A stretch of DNA of 64,000 nucleotides, from contig NZ_JAJGBN010000003.1 in the NCBI RefSeq assembly GCF_020782875.1, forward strand, positions 1-64,000, in the 5' to 3' direction. This document shows positions 1-9,690 of this stretch, piece by piece. How positions within the stretch are numbered: the stretch's first letter is position 1; every line of letters starts with the position of its first letter. The stretch comes from Allomuricauda sp. M10. Its GTDB lineage: Bacteria > Bacteroidota > Bacteroidia > Flavobacteriales > Flavobacteriaceae. The notes below the pieces were generated by a model. The model was not told the origin of the DNA, did no database searches, and saw nothing but the letters and a program-made list of their open reading frames with translations. The translations under genes and the position numbers were made by a program.

Positions 1-2405
1 ACGGTGACGGTGACCTGTGCGGAATCTGCTAAACATCCACCGATAGGAGGAAAGCTGTATGTGAAATGATAGTTTCCTGCTGTGATGGATGAGAAATCTA
101 CATTTGTTGGATCCAAAAGGATTACACCGGAGGAATCATCATCTGTCCATGTTCCTCCGACATCTGCCGTAGGTCCAAGTGCGGCGAATAGGTTAGTGTT
201 GGCTCCTCCGGTTTCACAGAAATCAATCGAACTATCAACGCCTGCTTCCAGTTGATTGGTTATATCAATGAAAAAGCTTTCTTCTGCAAAACAATTGGGT
301 ACACTCCCGGTTTCATCATAAATGAACAAAGTGATGTCGGAAGAAATTGCAGTATTTTCTGCATATTGATTACCTCCTCCTGATGGACCGCCAGGGAGGT
401 CATAATAGGCTTGATTGCCACTTAGGTTGGTACCTGTTATTATAGGTAATGTATAGGAATCACAGGCTGTTTGGTCTGGAATATCATCAATAGTAGGTGT
501 AGTGTACACCAAAATTTGTTGTTGAACATCGGTAAAGTTGCCTGATGTATCGGTAATCCTATAGGTTCTAGTGATTGTTTCGGGGTTGGTATTTCCATCA
601 CTGGTTTCTCCCATATAGGTAACCGTATCCACTGCACAATTATCATCTTCATCTAAAACTACTAATGGGTCTGGGTCCGGGGTTGTATCACATACGGTTA
701 TTGTTGCCGGGTTACTGGCAGTGGGTGGAGTTGTGTCGCCAAAACCAACGGTAAAAACATCTCTATGGTCAAAATTGACTCCATCAAAATAGGCAAAGCC
801 AAATGCATCTACACTCGTGGCATCTATCATGGTGATGGGACCAGTGGTGAAATCGCCATCCTCATCTGTGTCAATAAGTAGTTTTAGGCCACATTCCCCA
901 TGGGACAAAATATCCGAGCCATTTAAATTGATACGGACGCTTACACCACTTATAGGACTTAGTCCTGAGGAACGGCGCATTTGAACACGCCATTCCCTTT
1001 CAATCCTACTGGTTATGCCTACAGGAAGCTCAGTGACAATTTCGTTGATATTTCCATCATCGTTACCCCACAAGAGATAGTTATAGGTATAGGAAGGAGC
1101 CCCACCATCGATGGCAGTTCTTGATAAGTTTAGGTTGTCTGTGGTAAAATCTGAATTGGTTGAGATTGTTACTATGGCATCTGCATTGACACTTTTAGAA
1201 ATTCGTTGATCTATATTGAATCTTAATTTTAAAGATCCACTATCACGATAAAAATCTACACCAATACCTGCTATGTCATGTTTGTAAATAGCTTCTGCTT
1301 GCCAAATAACTGTTCCATCCGTGGCAAGATAATTATAGGTGTCGTTGCCGACAATGCTACCCAATTGATTTCCATTGAAAAGTGTTATGCCATATTTTAC
1401 AGCAAGATAACTTTCAATTATTTGGATGGATGTGTTGTTCAAAGTGCCATCTACCAACAAAACTTCGGCTATGTCACCGGAAAGGTTTCGGTTTTGGTCA
1501 TTACTGTTGAAATGTTTGCCCAACCTATTATAAAAAAACAATTGGTTGGTTGCAAGGGTTACATTCCGGGAAACGTCGATATCCTTTGCACCATTCACAA
1601 AAGTGGTCATGAGCTCATTAACTCCAGAGGTGCGACGGGACAAAACACCTATTGTGGGCAACCCCAATAAATCGATGTTACCTGCCTGAAAAAATGGCGA
1701 AGGATCAGCGAACCTTGTCCGGCCGATGGAGAATCTATTGTTATTGGCAATTCCTACAGAAAGATTGGTACGCCATTGGTTTACATTACCTGATGTATGA
1801 TAATTATCCACTTCCCCACCGAACAATAATCTTTGTGTGGCTGAGGAATTTCCGGCCCCTAATGCCTTAAATACTATGAAAACAGCCATGTTGGCTGTAG
1901 AATTTGAACGAAAATGGAGTGCTTGGCCATTCCCACTTCCATCAAACCTGACAACAGGGTTAAAGTTTATATTGTCCGTACTGTTCCTTTTTAGAATTGG
2001 CAATCCAGGAATTGATCCTGTAGGAATGAGATATCCTGGTGGATTGCCATATGGATAACTAAAATCAACTGGATAATCGGCCGGATTCGGATGAGGAACT
2101 GCATCTTGATGGACAAAATCTACAATATCATACCAGATATTCACTGGGGTATTGTCTGGAGGAGGCAAGGGCAAGGGGTCCCATAGAGGTCCTCCAAAAT
2201 CTGGGAGATGTGGTAAGTTTACTGCCTTACCCGCGGTAAACCAAGTATCCAATTCTTGAGCTTTCAATATTGGGCTTGATAAAATAAGGCATAGCCATAA
2301 GCAACAAATTGTGATCCAATGAATTTTATGGGTCAACCTTTTTAAGTGCTCTTTTTTTTGGGGAAAGGATTTTGATGAAATAGTAAGTAGTAAAAATTTA
2401 ATCAT
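1..2405 (-). CDS. Large secreted surface protein with LamG-like and DUF8202-like regions, 5' part only
   Basis: I read an uninterrupted minus-strand frame from the ATG at 2405 to the window edge (801 complete codons, no stop), so the C-terminus lies outside. The N-terminus has a long basic segment and a hydrophobic signal peptide ending in ILKAQ. An ATG-independent start at a TTG about 21 codons in would give a tidier signal peptide. Residues about 130-400 resemble the concanavalin/LamG-like fold joined to the Bacteroidota DUF8202 module, with a stretch like SIQIIESYLAVKYGI. After about residue 560 come Thr/Asp/Cys-rich beta-sandwich repeats of the HYR/PKD type. In this family the missing end usually carries a type IX secretion sorting domain, so cell-surface display or secretion is inferred. 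A function in adhesion or gliding is plausible but not shown. Confidence 0.75.
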   Translation of the reverse strand, partial: MIKFLLLTISSKSFPQKKEHLKRLTHKIHWITICCLWLCLILSSPILKAQELDTWFTAGKAVNLPHLPDFGGPLWDPLPLPPPDNTPVNIWYDIVDFVHQDAVPHPNPADYPVDFSYPYGNPPGYLIPTGSIPGLPILKRNSTDNINFNPVVRFDGSGNGQALHFRSNSTANMAVFIVFKALGAGNSSATQRLLFGGEVDNYHTSGNVNQWRTNLSVGIANNNRFSIGRTRFADPSPFFQAGNIDLLGLPTIGVLSRRTSGVNELMTTFVNGAKDIDVSRNVTLATNQLFFYNRLGKHFNSNDQNRNLSGDIAEVLLVDGTLNNTSIQIIESYLAVKYGITLFNGNQLGSIVGNDTYNYLATDGTVIWQAEAIYKHDIAGIGVDFYRDSGSLKLRFNIDQRISKSVNADAIVTISTNSDFTTDNLNLSRTAIDGGAPSYTYNYLLWGNDDGNINEIVTELPVGITSRIEREWRVQMRRSSGLSPISGVSVRINLNGSDILSHGECGLKLLIDTDEDGDFTTGPITMIDATSVDAFGFAYFDGVNFDHRDVFTVGFGDTTPPTASNPATITVCDTTPDPDPLVVLDEDDNCAVDTVTYMGETSDGNTNPETITRTYRITDTSGNFTDVQQQILVYTTPTIDDIPDQTACDSYTLPIITGTNLSGNQAYYDLPGGPSGGGNQYAENTAISSDITLFIYDETGSVPNCFAEESFFIDITNQLEAGVDSSIDFCETGGANTNLFAALGPTADVGGTWTDDDSSGVILLDPTNVDFSSITAGNYHFTYSFPPIGGCLADSAQVTVT

Positions 2406-2629
2406 AGCAGTTAAGTTTTGAAGGTTTCTTGCGTGAGGTTTGGGCAAGAAATGGATTTGGTAAGTATAAAATAAGGGACTATCCATCAACCCCTTGAGGA
2501 TGGATTAACCTATGCTGGTTTAGAATTGACGGAATAAGGAAATGGATTTATGGAACCTTAAATGAATTGAATATGAAGTTGTTATAGGTGTAGGTTTTTA
2601 CTTACCGGTATTGATAAGGCACAGATCAT

Positions 2630-2667
2630 CCAAAAATAAAAGGGCCGCCAAGATTTCCTGGCGGCCC
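2630..2667 (-). terminator. Rho-independent terminator after the OmpA gene
   Basis: A 9-bp perfect stem, GGGCCGCCA (2642-2650) against TGGCGGCCC (2659-2667), is followed on the minus strand by a T-rich tract (TTTTATTTTT). It lies 80 bp beyond the stop of the OmpA-family gene. Confidence 0.85.
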
Positions 2668-2747
2668 AACCATAGCTGTAATAAAAGAAGACACTAGATA
2701 CACCAAACCTTGTGCTCTAAACCGATAAATGAATTACAGCGGTATGG

Positions 2748-4898
2748 TTATTTTATCAAATTGATCTCTACTCTTCGGTTCTGTTTTCTTCCCATATTAG
2801 TGGTGTTGGAAGCAATCGGCTTTTCTTCACCATAACCAATGGCAGTCAACCTAGCCCCGGCAATACCTTCGTTGATCAAGAAATCCCGAACCGAATTGGC
2901 CCTTGCTTCAGAAAGCTTTTGGTTGCTTTCGTTGCTGCCGACACTATCGGTATGACCTTCTACCGTGAATTTGGCGTTCGGATATTCATTCAGGATCTGG
3001 ATGATATCCACCATCACGGAAACCGATTCTGGTTTAATAGTGGCCTTACCGGTATCAAAAAGAATAGTCTTGGCGTAATCGTTCAATTGCTTTTGAACTG
3101 CAACGGTGACTTCAGGACAACCTTTGTTGTTTACTGGTCCTGCCACGGTTGGACATTCATCATCCAAATCCACCAAAGTATCGCCATCTGTATCTGGGCA
3201 TCCTTTGTTTTCCTTGCTTCCAGGTTGGTTAGGGCAACGATCGTTTTGATCGATAATGCCGTCCCCATCGGTATCAGGACATCCGTTGAATTCAACCAGA
3301 CCAGGAGTGTTAGGGCAGTCATCATCCTTATCGAGAACGCCATCACCGTCAGAATCCTTCCATGGGCAACCGTTGTTTTCTTTTGGCCCAGCTTCGTTTG
3401 GACAATCATCGTCCTTGTCCAAAATACCATCGCCATCCGTGTCTTTCCATGGACATCCATTGTTCTCGATAGGACCAGGTGTATCAGGACATTCATCAAC
3501 GTCATCCTTAAGTCCATCGCCATCTTTATCCTTTAACTTGTTTTGATAGATGGGTACTTTGATTCCTGCATAGGCATCCAAAGATTTTGATGAATCCCCG
3601 AACAATGCGGTCAATGCAGAACCTGAACCCACATAAAATGGTCCGGCCCTAAGCCCAACACCCCATCGGAACCCCACTTCTTGCATAACGCTGATAGGGG
3701 AATAGATGCTGATCCAAGCCGTTTCCAATCTGGGGGTCAGGGCAATTTCACTACGAATGTGATTGGAATTGATCTTGTGCTTGCCTTGCAAGTTTACATC
3801 CGAGTTCAGGTTCAAATAAAATTTGGAGCCGACATAATAGTCCACGTTTGCATGCAATGCGGTAGGTAAGCCCGTATCCGCAGATTCATGTACCGGACCT
3901 GTGGTGTCGAAATTGTTTCTAAGCCCGTCTTCAAGGTCCATACCGTCAAAATCGTCGATACTTTGGGTCTTGTTCAAATCATAGGTTTCTTCTTCCCCTT
4001 TTTTGTTGTTGATTTTTCCAATATCGGTGATGGAAGCCCCGATCTTCAATTTGTATTTGTTCACCCCTTTGTTCAGATAGGTATTGCCACCGGCATCGGT
4101 AAGCTTATAGTCTTGGTGGTTGGGTCTCCATTCATACACAAAACCCAAATCTCCTCCGAAGCCTGTTGACCGTCCGAAAGTGAAAAGATCACCCAATCCA
4201 TCACCTTCACTACCCAAAGCGTCATTCCCGTAGGTTAGTTGCCCTGTGGTGGTAACATTCCTTGTGGCAGCATCATAGTCTACGGTAACATCTGTTCCCC
4301 GAATGTAGGCATGATGAATTCCGGATAGATATTTTAGGGTTGCCCCACCTTTAAGGAAATGCTCGCCACCATCATATAGTACACGAGCATAGGAGGCACC
4401 TATCTCTGTCCAAAGATTGATTTCACCCGAAATATCGCCTTCGTTGATGAAAAAGTCTTCATCCTCATTAAATCCACCTTCCTTGTCTATGGATGCTCCG
4501 TTAATGTTGTCCACATTTAGTAGAAGACGGGCCCTGGTGTAGAGTGCCACAGAACTTTTCTCGGTAAGGTTGAACATGACCGAAGGACCAAGGATATCTA
4601 AATTTGAAGCCAAAAAGTTATTGGTTTTGGGAGTGGTCTTTGCTTCATCGAAGGTTTTGCCAAAATCTTTGAAGGCATCGCTCATGTTCAGTCCCAAATA
4701 GTTGTTCCCAAAAAAGGCACTGACCCCGATCAGGTTAACATCCAGTTTTAATCTTGAGTCGGCAATATTGGCCGGGTTGGAAAGAATGCCATGAACACCA
4801 CTGTAGTTGTCCGTTAGCAGGCCTTCATAAGATTGTGCTTTGAGCAAGTGTATGGAAAGTAACAACACTAGGCCCAGCAAGGTATTTTTTGATAGCAT
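2748..4898 (-). CDS. OmpA-family outer-membrane protein with thrombospondin type 3 repeats
   Basis: This 716-residue protein (727 if the upstream ATG at 4931 is used) has a typical signal peptide from the ATG at 4898, cleaved after LLKAQ. The N-terminal ~430 residues form a beta-strand-rich region like DUF5723. Next come about five calcium-binding thrombospondin type 3 repeats (DxDGDGxxDxxDxCP). The C-terminal ~110 residues are an OmpA peptidoglycan-binding domain with the diagnostic [11 protein letters not shown] and a final [10 protein letters not shown]. The inferred role is tethering the outer membrane to peptidoglycan, with a calcium-stiffened linker. I chose 4898 because the signal peptide begins there. 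The gene stands alone and ends at a strong terminator. Confidence 0.9.
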   Translation of the reverse strand: MLSKNTLLGLVLLLSIHLLKAQSYEGLLTDNYSGVHGILSNPANIADSRLKLDVNLIGVSAFFGNNYLGLNMSDAFKDFGKTFDEAKTTPKTNNFLASNLDILGPSVMFNLTEKSSVALYTRARLLLNVDNINGASIDKEGGFNEDEDFFINEGDISGEINLWTEIGASYARVLYDGGEHFLKGGATLKYLSGIHHAYIRGTDVTVDYDAATRNVTTTGQLTYGNDALGSEGDGLGDLFTFGRSTGFGGDLGFVYEWRPNHQDYKLTDAGGNTYLNKGVNKYKLKIGASITDIGKINNKKGEEETYDLNKTQSIDDFDGMDLEDGLRNNFDTTGPVHESADTGLPTALHANVDYYVGSKFYLNLNSDVNLQGKHKINSNHIRSEIALTPRLETAWISIYSPISVMQEVGFRWGVGLRAGPFYVGSGSALTALFGDSSKSLDAYAGIKVPIYQNKLKDKDGDGLKDDVDECPDTPGPIENNGCPWKDTDGDGILDKDDDCPNEAGPKENNGCPWKDSDGDGVLDKDDDCPNTPGLVEFNGCPDTDGDGIIDQNDRCPNQPGSKENKGCPDTDGDTLVDLDDECPTVAGPVNNKGCPEVTVAVQKQLNDYAKTILFDTGKATIKPESVSVMVDIIQILNEYPNAKFTVEGHTDSVGSNESNQKLSEARANSVRDFLINEGIAGARLTAIGYGEEKPIASNTTNMGRKQNRRVEINLIK

Positions 4899-5153
4899 GG
4901 TTAAAATTGTTTTTGGCCCAATGATGGGCATGGGTTATTGAAAAGCTTAAAATCGGGCCAAAGAGAGGATAAATTCAGGGAGCTTAGAAGGGTAAATAAA
5001 CGGAAGGGCTTTTTGAGTTGATGAATGGAGCGATTGGGTTTATCGGGTTTTCTTGAAATCACGCAATGACCCTATTCATGGTACTTGTACTAAAATTGAA
5101 ATGATTAATGGAATGAAACGGAAAGGCACGGAGAACGCTAAAAACCATTACAA

Positions 5154-5180
5154 CCAAGGGATTTGATTCAAATCCCTTGG
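5154..5180. repeat. Perfect 27-bp palindrome between ompA-like and yegP-like genes
   Basis: Arms CCAAGGGATTTGA (5154-5166) and its exact reverse complement (5168-5180) flank a single T. No U-tract follows on either strand, so it is more like an operator or RNA hairpin than a terminator. It lies 256 bp upstream of the OmpA-family start. The rest of the 4932-5452 spacer shows only a weaker inverted repeat (GCGTTAAA at about 5254 against TTTAACGC at about 5289); I see no gene in it. Confidence 0.5.
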
Positions 5181-5452
5181 CGTAACGGAAACCTCAACTA
5201 AACTAAACACTTTTATGACCAACAGTCTCAAAAAGTGCATTGCTATATGTGCATGCGTTAAAAATTGATCTTGCTTTCTCAATGAGCTTTAACGCGTAAT
5301 TGCATGACAAACATAAATTCAAAAAATGGGATGGGAACAAATGGATTAATGAATGACCCATTTGAACCAATGAATGGCCTATTTGGTTTGGTGATCTATT
5401 TTGAAATTATTTTTGGGAAGGACATTTTTTGGGGATTCACCAGAAATTTGGG

Positions 5453-5481
5453 CATAAAAAAACAGCCTGTTTAGGCTGTTT
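5453..5481 (-). terminator. Rho-independent terminator after the YegP-like gene
   Basis: AAACAGCCT (5460-5468) pairs with AGGCTGTTT (5473-5481), followed on the minus strand by a run of T. It lies 23 bp past the stop of the upstream gene. Confidence 0.85.
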
Positions 5482-5503
5482 AGTTGAGTTTTTTGTCTTT
5501 GGA

Positions 5504-5836
5504 TCAAGCGGAAATATCAACGACCGAAGCGTCAGGGGCATTTTTCTTAACGGAAGCGATTCCATTTTCCATGGCCGCAGTGCTGGAATACATTTCACTG
5601 GCTCCAATAACCTGGCCATTGGAAGCTTTTAGGTTAAAATAAGGGCTTCCATCCTTGGCGGTCTTTCTCTCGAACTTTCCATCGTCCTGAGAGTTTTTCT
5701 TTACCGATTCAATACCATTTTCGCAGGCAGATTTGGAATTATATGCTTCGCTGCTCAAAATAACCTGGCCATTGCCAGCCTTCAAATTAAACCTGAACTT
5801 TCCAGATTTATCTGTTTTGATTTCAAATTTTCCCAT
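5504..5836 (-). CDS. YegP family (DUF1508) tandem-repeat protein
   Basis: The 110-residue protein consists of two DUF1508 repeats of about 50 residues. Each has the pattern GKFxxKxxxxGxxxFNLKAxNGQVIxxSExYxSxxAxENGIxSVKKN, followed by a short Ala/Asp tail. Length and duplication match the YegP family, small cytosolic proteins of unknown function common in bacteria. It has no signal peptide. It is monocistronic and closes with its own terminator. No biochemical role can be read from the sequence. Confidence 0.9.
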   Translation of the reverse strand: MGKFEIKTDKSGKFRFNLKAGNGQVILSSEAYNSKSACENGIESVKKNSQDDGKFERKTAKDGSPYFNLKASNGQVIGASEMYSSTAAMENGIASVKKNAPDASVVDISA

Positions 5837-6004
5837 ACTTTATTTGTTTTGAGTAATAAATCTAGATAATTTCTTAAAAATTGACGAATAAAACATTGAA
5901 AAATTGCCAATAAGATAACGCTTTGTGCCGTTTTGAAGTAAACAAGTCCAAATCACCTCAAAAAAGGAGGTGTTTAAAGCTCAATCCCTATTGTTCTATC
6001 AGTT

Positions 6005-7213
6005 CTAGAGCCTGATTTGTCCATCCCCAAATACATAGTATTTGTTCGTGACCAATTGCTTTAGTCCCAAGGGTCCGCGGTGGTGTAATTTGTCCGTGCT
6101 GATGGCCAGTTCGGCCCCGACTCCCATTTGACCGCCATCGGTAAACCGGGTAGATGCATTCTGGTACACGGCTGCACAGTCCACATTCTCCATAAAGGTT
6201 TGGGCCACGTTGTTGTTCTGTGTCATGATGGTGGCCGAATGTCCGCCGGAGTTTTTATTGATCTTTTGTATGGCAGTATCCAAATTGTCCACAGCTCCGA
6301 TGACACATTTCATAGCCAAGAACTCTTCCTTCCAAATGGCTTCATCCGAAATTATTTCTTCATTTTTCAAAGTCTCCTTGACCATTTTATCCACTACAAT
6401 GGAAACTTTATTGTCCATTAGGTGTTGTCTCAATTCCTTGAGTTTACCTTCGTAATTTTCAATTCGGGTATCGATCAAGATTTTATCCAACGCATTACAG
6501 GCTGAAATTTTATGGGTCTTGGCATTCAAGATGACCTCCAAGCTTTTTTGCCAATCAGCCTCTTTATGGACGAATAGGAAATTGTTTCCTCGGCCACTGA
6601 CCAAAACAGCGCATTTGGCATGTTCCTTCACAAAATGGATGAGCCGCTCCCCACCTCGGGGTACGATCAGATCAAGTTGTTGGTCGGGGTTCTTCAAAAA
6701 GGCTTGGGTCTGTGCTCGGTCCATATCCATGAATTGGATAAAATCTGATGGTAGATTATTTTTAGCCAAAGCTTGATGCCAAAATTTTACCAAAGCCTTG
6801 TTACTGTGATAAGCTTCCTTACCGCCCTTCAACATAATTTTATTGTTGGCTTTGAAAGCGAGTACGGCGGCTTCAATGGTCACATCGGGCCTGGATTCGT
6901 AAATGATCATGATGGTCCCAAACGGGGCCGTTTTGTTGATGATCTTAAGCCCGTTATCCAAATTTCTTGTTGAAATTTCTTGGTTAACTGGGTCTTCTTG
7001 ATTTCGAACTTCGCGAACCGCGTTGATCATTTGATCAATTTTTTTCTGATCCACTACCAAACGGTCATAAAGGGCCTGATCGTCCCGGTCAAAGGCATCC
7101 AAATCCTTTTGGTTGGCTTGGAGCAATGTTTCCCGGTTTTGATTCAGGATGTGCTCCATATCTTGTAAAACGTTGTTTTTTAATGCTGTATTCAATAATT
7201 TCATGTTCTTCAT
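6005..7213 (-). CDS. proA: Glutamate-5-semialdehyde dehydrogenase (gamma-glutamyl phosphate reductase)
   Basis: The enzyme performs the NADPH-dependent reduction of gamma-glutamyl phosphate to glutamate-5-semialdehyde, the second step of proline synthesis. The 402 residues match the usual ProA length. Visible family marks are ESRPDVTIEA, the LKGGKEAYHSN region, VPRGGERLI and the catalytic-cysteine motif SACNALDKILID. It starts 1 nt after the proB stop, and an alternative ATG lies three codons in (7204). It is the last gene of the proC-proB-proA run. Downstream, at 5954-5972, there is only a weak hairpin. Confidence 0.97.
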   Translation of the reverse strand: MKNMKLLNTALKNNVLQDMEHILNQNRETLLQANQKDLDAFDRDDQALYDRLVVDQKKIDQMINAVREVRNQEDPVNQEISTRNLDNGLKIINKTAPFGTIMIIYESRPDVTIEAAVLAFKANNKIMLKGGKEAYHSNKALVKFWHQALAKNNLPSDFIQFMDMDRAQTQAFLKNPDQQLDLIVPRGGERLIHFVKEHAKCAVLVSGRGNNFLFVHKEADWQKSLEVILNAKTHKISACNALDKILIDTRIENYEGKLKELRQHLMDNKVSIVVDKMVKETLKNEEIISDEAIWKEEFLAMKCVIGAVDNLDTAIQKINKNSGGHSATIMTQNNNVAQTFMENVDCAAVYQNASTRFTDGGQMGVGAELAISTDKLHHRGPLGLKQLVTNKYYVFGDGQIRL

Positions 7214-7214
7214 T

Positions 7215-7985
7215 TTAAAGGGAAACTTCTGTTCCCACTTTTTTTCCTTCTACGATATCTATAATTACATTTTCCTTTTTCCCGTTCACGATGTAGGACG
7301 GGATGTTGTTCGCCGCTGCAATCTGGGCAAAGTTCAACTTGGAGCCCATTCCGCCGCGGCCTTCACCTTCGGCCTTGTTCCCCTCCTTGATATATTTGTC
7401 GAGATCTTCTTTTGGCTGTACTTTTTCAATCACCTTGGAATCTTCCAATTCTGGATGACCATCATACAGACCATCAATATCCGTCATCAGGATCAGTTTA
7501 TCGGCATTCATCAACTGGGCCAACAGAGTGGCCAACTCATCATTATCCGAAAACATGGACATGGCCACAGAAACGGCATCATCCTCATTGGCAATGGGCA
7601 CCACTCCTTCAGAAAGCAGCCCTTCAATACAACTGATCATATTATCACGGTGTATCCCGGGGTTAAAATCCCTTTTGGTGGGTAGCACCTGGGCGCATTT
7701 CATTCCATAATCACTAAAAATGTTGTAATAATGACGCATCATCCTAGGCTGTCCGATGGCCGAATACACCTGTCTGCGCTGGGTCTTGTCCTTGATCTTG
7801 GCCTTCCCCAAAACCTCTTTACCAGCAATTACCGATCCAGAGGAGACCAAAATGGTTATGATATCCCGCTCGTACAATTCGGCAATCTGCTGTACCAATC
7901 GATTGAGCACGGGCCTCACGATCCTGTTATCTTTATTGGTCATCACATTGGTTCCTACCTTTATGACCACGAGTTCTTTATACAT
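7215..7985 (-). CDS. proB: Glutamate 5-kinase, short form without PUA domain
   Basis: It phosphorylates glutamate to gamma-glutamyl phosphate, the committed and normally proline-inhibited step of proline synthesis. The 256 residues form a complete amino-acid-kinase fold: N-terminal VVIKVGTNVM, SSGSVIAG, ANEDDAVS, LMTDIDGLYDG and GRGGMGSKL motifs are all visible. The C-terminal PUA domain of the E. coli type is absent, as in many Bacteroidota. It lies 3 nt after proC and 1 nt before proA. Confidence 0.97.
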   Translation of the reverse strand: MYKELVVIKVGTNVMTNKDNRIVRPVLNRLVQQIAELYERDIITILVSSGSVIAGKEVLGKAKIKDKTQRRQVYSAIGQPRMMRHYYNIFSDYGMKCAQVLPTKRDFNPGIHRDNMISCIEGLLSEGVVPIANEDDAVSVAMSMFSDNDELATLLAQLMNADKLILMTDIDGLYDGHPELEDSKVIEKVQPKEDLDKYIKEGNKAEGEGRGGMGSKLNFAQIAAANNIPSYIVNGKKENVIIDIVEGKKVGTEVSL

Positions 7986-7988
7986 GTT

Positions 7989-8795
7989 TTAGTATTCTTC
8001 GCCGAGTTCCACGGCACGGTTAAAGGCTGCAAAGGCAGCTTCTTTTATCAATTCGTTCACATTGTTGTCCTGCATGGAATCCAAGGCGGCACGGGTGGTT
8101 CCTCCTTTGGAGGCCACACGCTCCATCCATGAGTCGGGGGTCAGGTTGTTCTGGTTGAAAAGTTCCACGGCCCCGGTAAAGGTCTGGCTCACCAATACTT
8201 TGGAGACATTTTCGGAAAAGCCCATTTGTAGGGCTGCTTCCATCATGCTCTGCATAAAATAGAATACATAAGCAGGGCCACTCCCTGAGATTCCGGTAGA
8301 GGCATCGATATATTTTTCACTTTTTACCCGAAGGGATTTCCCAGTGGTGTCCAAAAGACCTTCTACCATAAAAAGTTCCAGTCGGGACACTTCCTCCGCA
8401 GAAACATAGCTTGTGAGTCCCTGGCCCACTTGGGCGGGGAGGTTGGGCATGGCCCTAACCACTTTTAGAATGCCCAAAGCTTCCTGTATGTATTTAATGG
8501 TAACCCCGGCCATAATGGAAATGAACAGTTGTTCCGGGTTTACCAGATGTTTCATCCGTTTGAAAAGGTCTTCTGCATGGTACGGTTTTACGGCCAGAAA
8601 GATGATATCCGCCTTGGGAACACAATCTTCCAAACGTTCCATGGCATCAAAATGGGCAATCTTGTCCACTTCTTCCAATTTCTCTTTTGATTTGTCCAAA
8701 ACCATAATGTTCCGCTTTTTCAGCAGTTTGGATCTGGACATGCCGGTGGCATAGGTAAGCCCCATGTTACCTGCTCCTATAACTAATACTTTCAT
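7989..8795 (-). CDS. proC: Pyrroline-5-carboxylate reductase
   Basis: It catalyses the last step of proline synthesis, reducing 1-pyrroline-5-carboxylate to L-proline with NAD(P)H. The 268 residues begin with a Rossmann motif (VLVIGAGNMG) and contain FLAVKPYH, the conserved MPNLPAQVGQG segment and the C-terminal GISGSGPAYVF signature. Length is normal. It heads the tight proCBA block and is 27 nt after the 63-aa gene, so transcription from the promoter at about 9.93 kb is likely. Confidence 0.97.
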   Translation of the reverse strand: MKVLVIGAGNMGLTYATGMSRSKLLKKRNIMVLDKSKEKLEEVDKIAHFDAMERLEDCVPKADIIFLAVKPYHAEDLFKRMKHLVNPEQLFISIMAGVTIKYIQEALGILKVVRAMPNLPAQVGQGLTSYVSAEEVSRLELFMVEGLLDTTGKSLRVKSEKYIDASTGISGSGPAYVFYFMQSMMEAALQMGFSENVSKVLVSQTFTGAVELFNQNNLTPDSWMERVASKGGTTRAALDSMQDNNVNELIKEAAFAAFNRAVELGEEY

Positions 8796-8822
8796 TGTTT
8801 TTTGTTAAAAGGGTTTACTTGT

Positions 8823-9014
8823 TTACGCGGTTATTTCACAGTCTTTGCAGTCCTTGACCTTGCCGTAGTAGGTTTCACGGTATTTGTGCAAAGTGCGCAC
8901 GGGCAAGCCCAAAATGTACCTTTTGATGTAGGTGACCTGTGTTGTTAGTTCACCCATGGTAACACTGTAGCGTTTTTCATATTTGGTTTCCCTTTTAATC
9001 TTTGAAAGTCTCAT
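8823..9014 (-). CDS. Small basic protein of unknown function, between bS21 paralogue and proC
   Basis: This 63-residue protein is rich in Lys, Arg and Tyr and ends with a CxxC pair (KDCKDCEI). The middle reads like helix-strand segments (VTYIKRYILGLPV). I do not recognise the family. It starts with ATG 25 nt after the bS21-like gene and ends 27 nt before proC, so it belongs to the same transcript. Its basic composition and position beside a ribosomal-protein gene suggest RNA or ribosome binding, but that is inference. Confidence 0.65.
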   Translation of the reverse strand: MRLSKIKRETKYEKRYSVTMGELTTQVTYIKRYILGLPVRTLHKYRETYYGKVKDCKDCEITA

Positions 9015-9039
9015 TTTGTTGTTGATAATAGGTTTGTGT

Positions 9040-9237
9040 TTAACTGTTTTCCTGTTCGTTCAGGAATTTTTCTTTGTACTGTGCTTTTTTCTTTGTTTTT
9101 CTTTTTTCCACCGATTTTTTGGTGAATTCCTGTCGTTCCCGAATCTGCTCCAAGCGTTTGGTATTCCTATATTTTCTTTTGTAGCGCTTTAGGGCACGTT
9201 CGATACTTTCTCCAGGTTTTACTTCAATTTTTAGCAT
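9040..9237 (-). CDS. rpsU: Divergent bS21-like ribosomal protein
   Basis: The 65-residue protein has the bS21 plan: MLKIEVKPGESIERALKRY, then KYRNTKRLEQIRERQEFTKKSVEKRKTKK-type basic helices. From memory, the standard flavobacterial bS21 starts MLIIPVKDGENIERALKRYK and carries RARQAFTKPSV. This copy keeps the frame but differs at many positions and has a longer Lys-rich tail. It is therefore probably a second, divergent paralogue, with the standard gene elsewhere in the genome (not visible here). bS21 helps hide the anti-Shine-Dalgarno in Bacteroidota ribosomes. No SD-like sequence precedes this ATG. It lies 9 nt after the GNAT stop, in the same operon. Confidence 0.85.
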   Translation of the reverse strand: MLKIEVKPGESIERALKRYKRKYRNTKRLEQIRERQEFTKKSVEKRKTKKKAQYKEKFLNEQENS

Positions 9238-9246
9238 ATGTTGTGT

Positions 9247-9690
9247 TTAACGGTTCAATCTCATTTCGATGTGGGTCACTTGAAACCCGTATTCTTCAAA
9301 AAAGTGTTGGTTGGGGCATTGGTTTTCACTGGTGATGTGCACGGCCACATCGCCTTTGCAATATTGGAGGGTGTATTCCAACAATTTTTGTTCAATGCCT
9401 AGGTTCCTATGGTTTCGGTGCACCACGAAGAACACCAAAAAGTTTTCCGGGATGTAATCACCCATGCCCGTTTTGTTCACCACGGCCAGTCCTAATATTT
9501 CCTCCTTTTCTTCGATGGAAAATACATAGCCACCCAAACCAGGTATGTCCTTGGTGGAATACTGAATGGCTTTTCTAATGGCCAATTTTGTGGCTTTTTT
9601 TCCCTCTTGGTGCTCAAAAAGAAAGTTGGTGAACCGGTTGGCCTCCATGGTGGAAAGCCGAGTATAGGCATCATAGGTTTTGATTACCAT
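9247..9690 (-). CDS. GNAT family N-acetyltransferase
   Basis: This 147-residue protein has the GNAT fold pattern: an N-terminal helix pair, a strand with EILGLAVVNKTG, the FFVVHRNHRNLGIEQKLLEYTLQYC motif A (degenerate acetyl-CoA loop) and a C-terminal FFEEYGFQVTHIEMRLNR. No signal peptide is present. It is the first gene of the operon and is followed after 9 nt by the bS21 paralogue. An acetyltransferase for a ribosomal or related substrate is an attractive inference from context, but the substrate cannot be read from sequence. The start is the GTG/ATG cluster at 9688-9690. Confidence 0.8.
   Translation of the reverse strand: MVIKTYDAYTRLSTMEANRFTNFLFEHQEGKKATKLAIRKAIQYSTKDIPGLGGYVFSIEEKEEILGLAVVNKTGMGDYIPENFLVFFVVHRNHRNLGIEQKLLEYTLQYCKGDVAVHITSENQCPNQHFFEEYGFQVTHIEMRLNR

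Noticed and set aside
3180..3530. CRISPR-like regular repeats
   Set aside because: They are in-frame codons of calcium-binding protein repeats with variable sequence.
3131..3546. Repetitive open frames antisense and in other frames of the OmpA gene
   Set aside because: Shadows of the thrombospondin type 3 repeat coding sequence.
5954..5972. Terminator after proA
   Set aside because: Only a 6-bp stem without a following T tract on the minus strand.
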